From an uncultured Prevotellaceae bacterium (GTDB lineage: Bacteria; Bacteroidota; Bacteroidia; Bacteroidales; Bacteroidaceae): a stretch of 39,944 nucleotides of DNA. The position numbers and the translations under genes were made by a program. The stretch is from NCBI GenBank assembly GCA_902771785.1, contig CACXYH010000017.1:1-39944 (forward strand). The letters run 5' to 3'. The notes beneath the pieces were generated by a model. It saw only the letters and a list, made by a program, of their open reading frames with translations. It did not search any database and had not been told where the DNA came from. Positions 1-6,917 of this stretch are shown here, one piece after another (position 1 is the stretch's first letter; every line of letters starts with the position of its first letter).

Positions 1-1
1 C

Positions 2-409
2 TACGACATCACCGCCGAATACCTCGGCATCGACGGAAAACAGCACACCGAGGTTATTACTGACAAAAGTTGGAGCTACATCCCCGAACCTGTCGGTTTT
101 GCCGATATACCCGAAGATTTCAAGTGCAAGATAGTAGCTGTTCGCAAGTCTGAACTCCCCGAATTGACAGCTGACTATTACGAAATCGGATACGGGGTTG
201 ACGTACATGTCAATTTTCTCAATGCTGATGGCAAGGTGGTTTCCAAGATAAAGCACACTCTGCCCGACTCCTTCACCTTTGAAACAGACAAGACTGGGAT
301 GCAGCACTTTCTAGAATCCACACCTAAGATAGAAATCACCGATTACTCGCAGAAGTTCGATAAGGCAGACTTGATTGAAAGGGGCAAACGCGCAATAGGC
401 AAAGAATAA
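2..409 (+). CDS. Hypothetical protein, C-terminal part (5' end outside window)
   Basis: The frame is open from base 2 to the TAA at 407-409, giving about 135 residues with no stop and no convincing internal start. An internal TTG at 164 would cut an otherwise continuous frame, so the gene very probably begins upstream of the window. The visible part is rich in alternating polar and hydrophobic residues (for example VDVHVNFLNADGKVVSKI), which suggests a beta-rich domain. It ends in a charged helix-like stretch, LIERGKRAIGKE. I do not recognise the family. It points toward the terminator at 525-569 and converges on the iorB operon. Coding status is fairly secure from the open frame; function is unknown. 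Confidence 0.6.
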   Translation, partial: YDITAEYLGIDGKQHTEVITDKSWSYIPEPVGFADIPEDFKCKIVAVRKSELPELTADYYEIGYGVDVHVNFLNADGKVVSKIKHTLPDSFTFETDKTGMQHFLESTPKIEITDYSQKFDKADLIERGKRAIGKE

Positions 410-524
410 GGTTAGTTAAGCGGAGTTAATTGTAAGACAGCTTTTTACACGCGTTGATTTAAGGTTTGTTTCGGTCTGTTTTGACCTAATTTAGTTGGTG
501 AAGAAACTGGCCCCTCCCAACAAA

Positions 525-569
525 AAAAACAAAAGCGAGGTCTCAACACGAGATCTCGCTTTTGTTTTT
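525..569. terminator. Bidirectional intrinsic terminator
   Basis: A 20-bp stem with one G-T pair (525-544 against 550-569) closes a 5-nt loop. The arms contain AAAAGCGAG and its complement. The stem is A-rich on the left and T-rich on the right, so a U-tract follows the hairpin on either strand. It lies 12 bp beyond the iorB stop codon and about 115 bp beyond the plus-strand gene, so it can serve both converging units. Confidence 0.9.
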
Positions 570-580
570 CCGTTCTGCTT

Positions 581-1153
581 TTATTTTTGCGCTTCCCGCC
601 CGAGAGCGAGTGCCTTGATGTTGGCCTCGACCACGGCATCGCCCTTGCGGGCGAAGACGCGGCGGATGGCATCTTCGAGCTTGTTGTACTCGATGCCGAG
701 GGCCTTCTGGGCGGCTCCCAGCAGGATGACGTTGGCCGAGCGGGGCACGCCGTTGTCCTTAGCCATCTGCTCGATGTCGATGCTGATGACGTGGGGCAGC
801 TGCTTCAGGTCGGCCTCGATGACCGCCATGTCGGGGTAGTTGGGAATATTCTTGAAGGGCGTGGCCGAGGTGATGATCCAGCCCTCTTTCTTGAGCCAGG
901 GCAGGTAGCGCAGAGCCTCCATGGGCTCCATCGAGATAATCACGTCGGCGCCACCACGGGGGATGAGGTCGCTCCAGATGGGTTCTGACGAGATGCGCAG
1001 GTTCGACTGCACGTCGCCGCCGCGCTGGCTCATGCCGTGGACTTCGGCCTGCTTGATGTAAAGGTTCTCGTTCATGGCGGCTTCGCCAATGATGGTGGCT
1101 ATGGAGAGGATGCCTTGTCCGCCCACGCCGCAAAGTATGATGTCGGTCTTCAT
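581..1153 (-). CDS. iorB: Indolepyruvate ferredoxin oxidoreductase, beta subunit
   Basis: This 190-residue protein is the gamma-type (pyruvate/ketoisovalerate oxidoreductase) subunit of indolepyruvate:ferredoxin oxidoreductase. That cytoplasmic enzyme oxidatively decarboxylates aromatic 2-oxo acids to acyl-CoA. The start at 1153 gives MKTDIILCGVGGQGILS, with the GxGGQG motif that opens this domain; an upstream ATG at 1204 would add 17 unlikely residues. The middle holds EVHGMSQRGGDVQSNLRIS, also typical of the family. Its ATG overlaps the iorA stop codon (ATGA, 1150-1153), so the two subunits are probably translated in a coupled way. Length is normal for IorB. Substrate preference within the 2-oxo-acid oxidoreductases is inferred from the family, not visible here. 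Confidence 0.92.
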   Translation of the reverse strand: MKTDIILCGVGGQGILSIATIIGEAAMNENLYIKQAEVHGMSQRGGDVQSNLRISSEPIWSDLIPRGGADVIISMEPMEALRYLPWLKKEGWIITSATPFKNIPNYPDMAVIEADLKQLPHVISIDIEQMAKDNGVPRSANVILLGAAQKALGIEYNKLEDAIRRVFARKGDAVVEANIKALALGREAQK

Positions 1154-2757
1154 TTCTTTTCTGCTTTCTTTTGTTTCAGGTGTCGCTGTAGGGTCTGCAT
1201 GCACTCGCGGCGGGGGATGATGACGCTGGTGCCGTGGTAGTTGATTTCGTCGCGGATGGCCTGCGTGATTTCGGGCATGTTCTTCGGCAGGGGCACGACG
1301 ACGCGCAGGTGCTCGTCGATGAGACCCAGGCCGCGGCAGATGGCCTCGAACTTATTGGTGCCGGCAGAGTCTTGTCCGCCGGTCATGCCGGTGGTGAGGT
1401 TGTCGCTGATGATGACGGTGATGTCGGCATTCTCGTTGATGGCGTCGAGCAGGCCCGTCATGCCCGAGTGGGTGAAGGTGGAGTCGCCTATGACGGCTAC
1501 GGCGGGCCACTGGCCGGCATCGGCAGCGCCCTTGGCCATGGTGATGGAGGCGCCCATGTCTACACACGAGTGGATGGCGCGGAAGGGCGGCAGGAAGCCG
1601 AGCGTGTAGCAGCCGATGTCGCCGAACACGCGGGGATTGTCGTACTCGCGAAGCACTTCATTGAGCGCGGCGTAGACGTCGCGGTGGCCGCAGCCCTGAC
1701 AGAGGGCGGGCGGACGCGGGGCTACGTCGGTGCAGGGGTCGAAGCACTGTTCGGGCTGCTCGCCGAGGGCCTGCTTCACGAGGTCGGGCGTGAGTTCGCC
1801 GGTGCGTGGCAGGGTGCCGTCGAGCTTGCCGTGGACGTTGGGGGCGTCGCTGACGCCGCGCACCATGTCCTCGATGAAGGGCTGGCCCTCCTCGACGATG
1901 AGCACTTCCTGGCAGTCGGCCATCAGCTGGCGCACGAGCTGCTTGGGCAGCGGATACTGCGATATCTTGAGCACGGGGAAGGGGCAGCCCTCGCCGGCGA
2001 AGGCCTCCATGACGTAGTTATAGCCGATGCCGCTGGCCAGGATGCCGAGCTGCTTGTTGGCTCCGTCCTTATATATATTATAAGGTGAGGCGGCAGCGTC
2101 TTGCTCGAGCTGGGCCTGCTGGGCGGTGACGATGTCGTTGCGCTTGCGGGCGTTGGCGGGCAGCAGCACCCAGTTGCGGGCCTCGGCACGGTAGTTGAGC
2201 TCGTTCTGCTGGCGGGGCTCGTCGGCACAGGCTACGACGGCGCGCGAGTGGGCCATGCGGGTGGTGACGCGCATGAGCACGGGCAGCTGCTGCTGCTCAG
2301 AATAGTCGAAGGCGAAGGCCATCATGTCGTAGGCTTCCTGCTGGCAGGATGGCTCGAACGTGGGGATGAGGGCAAACTTGCCGTAGAAGCGCGAGTCTTG
2401 CTCGTCTTGCGAGGAGTGCATCGAGGGGTCGTCGGCCACGAGCACTACGAGGCCGCCGTTGACTCCCGTCATGCCGCTGTTGACGAAGGGGTCGGCACAG
2501 ACGTTGAGACCCACGTGCTTCATGCAGACCAGCGCGCGCTTGCCCATGAACGACATGCCGAGGGCGGCCTCCATGGCCGTCTTCTCGTTGGTGCTCCAGC
2601 GGCAGTGCACGCCGCGCTCCTTGGCCAGGGCGTTGCCCTGGATGAACTCGGTGATTTCGGTCGACGGGGTGCCCGGGTAGGCATAGACGCCTGAGAGGCC
2701 GGCGTGGAGTGCGCCCAGCGCAATGGCTTCGTCGCCCAGTAAGAGTTGTTTCTTCAT
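1150..2757 (-). CDS. iorA: Indolepyruvate ferredoxin oxidoreductase, alpha subunit (no C-terminal ferredoxin domain)
   Basis: The product is 535 residues. The N-terminal half is the pyrimidine-binding half (MKKQLLLGDEAIALGALHAG..., AYPGTPSTEI). The C-terminal half is the TPP-binding half, with CQGCGHRDVY and the TPP/Mg motif GDSTFTHSG followed by NENADITVIISDN. Known archaeal IorA proteins, as I recall them, carry a further C-terminal 2x[4Fe-4S] module with CxxCxxC clusters. Here the chain stops at VIIPRRECMQTLQRHLKQKKAEKK with a single cysteine, so that module is absent. The gene is second in a minus-strand unit after an amidase gene (45-bp gap) and overlaps iorB by 4 bp. It probably acts on aryl pyruvates from amino-acid transamination. 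Identity is firm; the electron route is an open point. Confidence 0.93.
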   Translation of the reverse strand: MKKQLLLGDEAIALGALHAGLSGVYAYPGTPSTEITEFIQGNALAKERGVHCRWSTNEKTAMEAALGMSFMGKRALVCMKHVGLNVCADPFVNSGMTGVNGGLVVLVADDPSMHSSQDEQDSRFYGKFALIPTFEPSCQQEAYDMMAFAFDYSEQQQLPVLMRVTTRMAHSRAVVACADEPRQQNELNYRAEARNWVLLPANARKRNDIVTAQQAQLEQDAAASPYNIYKDGANKQLGILASGIGYNYVMEAFAGEGCPFPVLKISQYPLPKQLVRQLMADCQEVLIVEEGQPFIEDMVRGVSDAPNVHGKLDGTLPRTGELTPDLVKQALGEQPEQCFDPCTDVAPRPPALCQGCGHRDVYAALNEVLREYDNPRVFGDIGCYTLGFLPPFRAIHSCVDMGASITMAKGAADAGQWPAVAVIGDSTFTHSGMTGLLDAINENADITVIISDNLTTGMTGGQDSAGTNKFEAICRGLGLIDEHLRVVVPLPKNMPEITQAIRDEINYHGTSVIIPRRECMQTLQRHLKQKKAEKK

Positions 2758-2802
2758 TGTTAGTTTCCTTTTTATATGTATGTGTGTATTGTGGTCTGTT
2801 CC

Positions 2803-3555
2803 TTATGTCCGGTCGCGGTCTTTCAGCACGGGGAATTTCTGGCGGAAGTGGTGCAGGCGCTCCATGTCGAAGTCGGCCACGGCCACCTGCTCGGCATCGT
2901 CGGCGCAGCGGCAGAGCTCGTGGCCATAGGCATCGACGATGGTGGAGCCGCCGCTGTAGTGGCAGGCAGGGTCGCTGCCCACGCGGTTGACGCCCACCAC
3001 GAAGCACTGGTTCTCGAGGGCCCGCGCCTTGAGCAGCGTCTGCCACACGTCCATGCGCGACTGCGGCCAGTTGGCCACGTAGAGGGCTGCGTCGTAGTCG
3101 GCGCGGTTGCGGCTGAACACGGGGAAGCGCAGGTCGTAGCACACCTGCAGCAGGAACCTGACGCCGCGCCACTCGGTGACCACGCGCCGGTTGCCGGCCA
3201 CGTAGGCATCGGTCTCGCCAGCATAGCCGAAGAGGTGGTGCTTGTCGTAGAAGTCGTAGTTGCCGTCAGGGCGCACGAAGAAGAGGCGATTGCGTAGCTG
3301 GCCTGCTGCGTCGGTGGCAGCGGCGCTGCCCGCAATGGCTGCATTGAGCCGCGCTGCCTGCTCCTGCATCCATGCCAGCGCGGCTGCTCCGGCTGCCGGA
3401 GCGCCGTCGGTGGAGGGGAGGAAGCCAGTGGCAAATGTTTCGGCCAGCACGTAGAGGTCGGCCCCCGGCTGCTGGCCGAGCAGATGGGAGAGCCGTTGGA
3501 GGTTGTGCTGTGGCTGTGCCCACTCGATGTCGTGCTGCACGATGGCTACCTTCAT
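2803..3555 (-). CDS. Nitrilase-superfamily amidase (omega-amidase/YafV-like)
   Basis: This 250-residue cytoplasmic carbon-nitrogen hydrolase shows the full Glu-Lys-Cys catalytic triad: Glu39 in VLAETFATGF, Lys105 in FYDKHHLFG and Cys139 in LLQVCYDLRFPVFSRN. The start at 3555 gives MKVAIVQHDIEWAQ, the usual beginning of the family; an upstream TTG at 3576 is less likely. Relatives of this type (YafV, Nit2) hydrolyse 2-oxoglutaramate or 2-oxosuccinamate, the deaminated forms of glutamine and asparagine. It is the first gene of the unit leading into iorA and iorB. That fits a role in 2-oxo-acid handling, although the link is inferred from position. A Bacteroidetes promoter lies at 3574-3604. Confidence 0.88.
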   Translation of the reverse strand: MKVAIVQHDIEWAQPQHNLQRLSHLLGQQPGADLYVLAETFATGFLPSTDGAPAAGAAALAWMQEQAARLNAAIAGSAAATDAAGQLRNRLFFVRPDGNYDFYDKHHLFGYAGETDAYVAGNRRVVTEWRGVRFLLQVCYDLRFPVFSRNRADYDAALYVANWPQSRMDVWQTLLKARALENQCFVVGVNRVGSDPACHYSGGSTIVDAYGHELCRCADDAEQVAVADFDMERLHHFRQKFPVLKDRDRT

Positions 3556-3573
3556 TTTGTATAGATATTTCTG

Positions 3574-3604
3574 CAAAAGTACGAAGAATTATTCGAAACT
3601 GCAA
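3574..3604 (-). promoter_or_regulatory. Promoter of the amidase-iorAB unit
   Basis: Read on the minus strand, TACTTTTG (3581-3574) matches the Bacteroidetes -7 element TAnnTTTG. A TTG sits 20 bp upstream (3604-3602) in the place of the -33 box. The element ends 18 bp before the ATG at 3555, so the leader is very short. Confidence 0.6.
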
Positions 3605-3652
3605 GATTTTGGCCCATTATTCCACCATTTATCAAAAAAAGTAGTGAAAATT

Positions 3653-3684
3653 TTTGTCAATTTGAAAAAAGGTGTGTATCTTTG
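3653..3684 (+). promoter_or_regulatory. Promoter of the Asp-box protein gene
   Basis: TTTG (3653-3656), 20 bp, then TATCTTTG (3677-3684) is a clear Bacteroidetes sigma-ABfr-type promoter. The 46-47 bp around it closely match the promoter of the caspase gene at 12540-12585: AAAGTAGTGAAA, then TTTTGTC, an A-run, and GTGTGTATCTTTG. Confidence 0.82.
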
Positions 3685-3722
3685 CATTAGAAAACCAAAC
3701 AAAACTACTTATATTATAGCTA

Positions 3723-5126
3723 ATGAGAAAACTACTACTTGTGCTGTTTTTTACTTTGACAGGCGCTACCGTCAGCCAGGCCGACGACGCTCCTTTCTAT
3801 GTGGCAAAGGACCTGTTCGATACCACTAACAAAGAGACCATGGGACTTGACTATGCTCCCGGGGCTGAGACGGTGACCGTATGGGCTGCCGCCGACAACA
3901 CCAACCATTATGCCAATGGCGTAGTGATGGCTGCATTTAAGGGCAATCTCTATTGCATGTGGCAAACCTCGAAGACCGATGAGGATGCCGAGGACACTTA
4001 CGTGGCTTACAGCAGAAGCACCGACGGAGGTAAGACATGGGTCGAGCCGATGGTGCTCTGTCCTACCATCAGCAACGGATATTGTGCTTCGGGCGGATGG
4101 CTGGCCACAGACGACAGGCTTGTCGGATATATCAACGTGCGTACTAAAGAGATTGCCAATAGCGGAGGCTTTACACAGTTTGTGGAGAGTGCCGACGGTC
4201 TCACATGGAGCGAACCACAGGATGTGACCATGGCCGATGGTAGCCAGCTCAACGGCATTTTTGAGCAAGATCCCCATGTGTTGGCCGACGGGCGCATCAT
4301 AGGTGCTGCCCACTTCCAGCCGGGACTCAAGTTGTGTCCTATCTATACCGACGACCCCACAGGACGGACGGGCTGGAAGAAAGGCAGCTTCAGCTATACT
4401 GACAACGGGGCACAGTCGGCCGAGCTGGAGCCCAGCTTCTTCCTGCAGGCCGACGGTACGCTTGTGATGGTCATGCGCGACCAAAAAGGGTCGTACACCA
4501 CGCTGGCTGCTACGAGCAACGATCGGGGCGAAACATGGACCAAGGCGGTGAAGACCGGCATGCCCGACTCGCGAGCCAAACAGTGTGCAGGCAACCTGCC
4601 AGACGGCACGGCTTTCTTGGTGAACAACCCCGGGAGGGTGGTCAATAGTGCAAACACTACATGGCGAGTGCCACTGGCACTGACCCTCAGTGCCGATGGC
4701 GTCGCGTTCGAACGCTCGTGGCTGCTGCGGTCGGGAGCAAAAGACGACTACACGGAACGGCGCTATAGTGGGAAGTCAAAGACACTGGGCTATAGCTATC
4801 CGAAAGCGCTTGTGTATGATGGATTCCTCTACGTGAGCTATGCTACCAACAAGGATGATGCCCAATACACACGAGTGCCCATCAGCAACATCACACTTGG
4901 CATTCAGCCCATAGAGTTAGAAGGCGGCCAGCGGCTCTTCTGTATGGAAGGTAGGCAGCTGCATCTTTTAGTAGCGAATGCCACGATGGAGATTTTCGAC
5001 CTGAATGGCAGATGCTGCCTCACAGCAAGCGGCGATACCGACTTGTCGCAATTGCCGACAGGACTCTTTATTGTGAAAATGCGGACGACCGGCACCACAC
5101 TAACCACGAAAATCCTGTTGCGTTGA
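3723..5126 (+). CDS. Exported Asp-box (BNR, sialidase-fold) protein with type IX-like C-terminal tail
   Basis: The 467-residue product starts with a signal peptide (MRKLLLVLFFTLTGATVSQA). It has three Asp-box motifs typical of six-bladed sialidase-fold propellers: SRSTDGGKTW, SADGLTW and SNDRGETW. The stretch EPSFFLQADGTLVMVMRD followed by YSYPKALVYDGFLYVSYATNKD resembles BNR_2/exo-alpha-sialidase proteins. I see no (F/Y)RIP motif of true sialidases, so activity on sialic acid is not established. The last 60 residues (MEIFDLNGRCCLTASG...LSQLPTGLFIVKM) look like a type IX secretion sorting domain, which would place the protein at the cell surface or outside. It opens the plus-strand block leading to a SusC/SusD pair, so a glycan-degrading or glycan-binding role is likely. 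Confidence 0.82.
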   Translation: MRKLLLVLFFTLTGATVSQADDAPFYVAKDLFDTTNKETMGLDYAPGAETVTVWAAADNTNHYANGVVMAAFKGNLYCMWQTSKTDEDAEDTYVAYSRSTDGGKTWVEPMVLCPTISNGYCASGGWLATDDRLVGYINVRTKEIANSGGFTQFVESADGLTWSEPQDVTMADGSQLNGIFEQDPHVLADGRIIGAAHFQPGLKLCPIYTDDPTGRTGWKKGSFSYTDNGAQSAELEPSFFLQADGTLVMVMRDQKGSYTTLAATSNDRGETWTKAVKTGMPDSRAKQCAGNLPDGTAFLVNNPGRVVNSANTTWRVPLALTLSADGVAFERSWLLRSGAKDDYTERRYSGKSKTLGYSYPKALVYDGFLYVSYATNKDDAQYTRVPISNITLGIQPIELEGGQRLFCMEGRQLHLLVANATMEIFDLNGRCCLTASGDTDLSQLPTGLFIVKMRTTGTTLTTKILLR

Positions 5127-5136
5127 GACAAAAACC

Positions 5137-5172
5137 ATGGGAAAAAGAGGGGATTGATTGTTTTTTCCCCAT
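5137..5172 (+). terminator. Possible weak terminator after the Asp-box gene
   Basis: ATGGGAAAAA (5137-5146) can pair with TTTTTTCCCCAT (5161-5172) across a 14-nt loop. The stem is AT-rich and no long U-tract follows, so termination would be partial at best. It lies 10 bp beyond the stop codon. Confidence 0.35.
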
Positions 5173-5195
5173 ATTAGAAACAAAAATCCACCTCC

Positions 5196-5220
5196 TTGCA
5201 CTGAAAAAAGTATACTTTTG
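5196..5220 (+). promoter_or_regulatory. Promoter of the two-repeat secreted protein
   Basis: TACTTTTG (5213-5220) matches the -7 element and lies 43 bp before the ATG at 5264. The candidate -33 TTG (5196-5198) is only 14 bp upstream, shorter than usual, so the upstream box is uncertain. Confidence 0.55.
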
Positions 5221-5263
5221 CAGCGAATAATTAACTAATTTACGTAACTAAAAGCTTTAATTT

Positions 5264-6811
5264 ATGAAAAAATTATTTACTTTAATGGCTATGGCCTGTC
5301 TTAGTGTGATTGGAACCAACGCACAAGCACAGGGCGTTGTGGAATTGTCGTGGGACACGATGGTGAAGGATGAGGCAGGCACCAATGCTGCCGACCAGAC
5401 CAACACGGAGTTCTGGGCCGACGAAGCTGCCGGCACCAAGACGGGGTTTATTCTCACTCGTGAGGACGGCTCGTCTCGCACACAGGCGCAGACCATTCGA
5501 GAGGAATGCGGTAAGGTGCTGAACGCAAAGAACAATACCGTGCAGAAACTCGTTATCCCTAACGGCACCAAAGTCTACAAGATTAACTTCTACGGATGGT
5601 CGCAGGGCGATAACTGGACTTACATCTATGCTTATGGCCCCAGCTCTTCAGAGTATGAGTGGACAGACCCCATCGGCGCTGGTGTTATGGACAACAAGAC
5701 CATCATCGAGCAGGCCAAGTATCCGCTGGACCCCTGCGTGGTGGTTGAGGCAAATGCGAAGGACGGCTACTCGCCTGCCTACCACAATGCAGGTTACTGC
5801 TTTGCTTCGCTCGATTTCAGCGACGAGCCTTATGAGGGAGAATTCTGTTTCACCTTCAATGGCAATAACCAGGAGCGTTTCTGGATGGTTGTCTACACTG
5901 ATGCCGCCGCTGCTGCTACAGCACCGGCCCCAGAGGCTGTGACCATTGGAAAGGAGAACAGCCAGACCATCTTCCTGGATGCTGCCGCTGCTGCTGCTGC
6001 CGAGATTGCCGCCAACACCGTTGAGCTGTCATGGAACACGATGGTGAAGGACGAGGCTGGCACCAATGCCGCCGACCAGACTAATACGGAGTTCTGGGCC
6101 GACGAAGCTGCCGGCACCAAGACTGGCTTCATACTCACTCGTGAGGACGGCTCGTCTCGCACACAGGCACAGACCATTCGTGAATACTGCGGAAATGTGC
6201 TGAACGCAAAGAACAACACGGTGCAGAAGCTGGTTATTCCCGAAGGAAAGGGCATCTACAAGATTAACTTCTACGGATGGTCGCAGGGCGATAACTGGAC
6301 TTATATCTATGCTTACGGCCCCAGCTCTTCGGAGTATGAGTGGACAGACCCCATCGGCGCTGGCATCCAGGACAACAAGACCATCATTGAGCAGGCCAAA
6401 TACCCGCTGGATCCCTGTGTGGTAGTGGAAGAAAATGCGAAGGACGGCTACTCGCCTGTCTATCATAACGCCGGCTACTGCTTTGCCTCGCTCGACTTCA
6501 GTGACGACCCCTACACCGGAGAGTTCTGCTGGGTATTCAATGGTAACAACCAGGAGCGCTTCTGGATGGTTGTCTACACCAGTGCTGAGGCAGCAGCCAA
6601 GGCTGAGCAGCCCGAAAGCGTGACTCAGGGCAAGGAGAATAGCGTGCAGAAGTTCATCAAGGCTCATGAGGAGGAAGAGGCCGCTGGCATTGCTGCCGTC
6701 ACTTCCAATAAGTCTGCTGCCGCCGTAATCTACAATATTGCAGGTCAGAAGGTTGACGGATCCTACAAGGGTCTGGTCATCAAAAACGGAAAGAAGTTCT
6801 TTGTGAAGTAA
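5264..6811 (+). CDS. Secreted protein of unknown function with two 227-residue repeats
   Basis: The 515-residue product has a signal peptide (MKKLFTLMAMACLSVIGTNAQAQ). Two almost identical modules follow, starting at residues 26 and 253 (VELSWDTMVKDEAGTNAADQ and VELSWNTMVKDEAGTNAADQ). Each contains INFYGWSQGDNWTYIYAYGP, a YPLDPC segment and FNGNNQERFWMVVYT, and ends in an alanine-rich linker. The modules are rich in aromatic residues and look beta-structured, which would suit ligand binding, but I do not recognise the family. The C-terminus (VIYNIAGQKVDGSYKGLVI then NGKKFFVK) is the short tail common in Prevotella exported proteins and resembles a type IX sorting signal. The gene has its own promoter and a strong terminator. 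It sits directly before susC, so it may be an accessory surface protein of that system. Confidence 0.8.
   Translation: MKKLFTLMAMACLSVIGTNAQAQGVVELSWDTMVKDEAGTNAADQTNTEFWADEAAGTKTGFILTREDGSSRTQAQTIREECGKVLNAKNNTVQKLVIPNGTKVYKINFYGWSQGDNWTYIYAYGPSSSEYEWTDPIGAGVMDNKTIIEQAKYPLDPCVVVEANAKDGYSPAYHNAGYCFASLDFSDEPYEGEFCFTFNGNNQERFWMVVYTDAAAAATAPAPEAVTIGKENSQTIFLDAAAAAAAEIAANTVELSWNTMVKDEAGTNAADQTNTEFWADEAAGTKTGFILTREDGSSRTQAQTIREYCGNVLNAKNNTVQKLVIPEGKGIYKINFYGWSQGDNWTYIYAYGPSSSEYEWTDPIGAGIQDNKTIIEQAKYPLDPCVVVEENAKDGYSPVYHNAGYCFASLDFSDDPYTGEFCWVFNGNNQERFWMVVYTSAEAAAKAEQPESVTQGKENSVQKFIKAHEEEEAAGIAAVTSNKSAAAVIYNIAGQKVDGSYKGLVIKNGKKFFVK
5339..6700 (+). repeat. Tandem intragenic duplication, two copies of 681 bp
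   Basis: Copy 1 (5339-6019) and copy 2 (6020-6700) align without gaps over most of their length at an offset of exactly 681 bp (227 codons). Most nucleotide differences are at third codon positions. The amino-acid changes are few and clustered (EECGKVL/EYCGNVL, PNGTKV/PEGKGI, FCFTF/FCWVF), which indicates a fairly recent duplication under constraint. The last 30 residues of each copy are less alike. Confidence 0.95.
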
Positions 6812-6839
6812 AGAGACCCTTCTGAGAACGAAAGAGCTG

Positions 6840-6878
6840 AGGGGCGGACTGTTGTCAAAGAACGGCTCGCCCCTTTTT
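6840..6878 (+). terminator. Intrinsic terminator after the two-repeat protein gene
   Basis: AGGGGCG (6840-6846) pairs with CGCCCCT (6868-6874), followed by TTTT. It lies 28 bp beyond the stop codon and 40 bp before susC, so susC must depend on read-through or on a promoter I cannot identify between 6880 and 6917. Confidence 0.75.
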
Positions 6879-6917
6879 ACTTAAGAAAGAAAAAACTAAC
6901 CTTTTCAATGACAGGAA

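Noticed and set aside
1234-2088. Long open frame antisense to iorA
   Set aside because: It mirrors a well-supported iorA reading frame; GC-rich codon use in Bacteroidetes genes often leaves the opposite strand open. No family features.
3723-5126. Calling the Asp-box protein a true sialidase
   Set aside because: Asp boxes are present, but the (F/Y)RIP motif is not visible and the arginine triad could not be placed, so only the fold is claimed.
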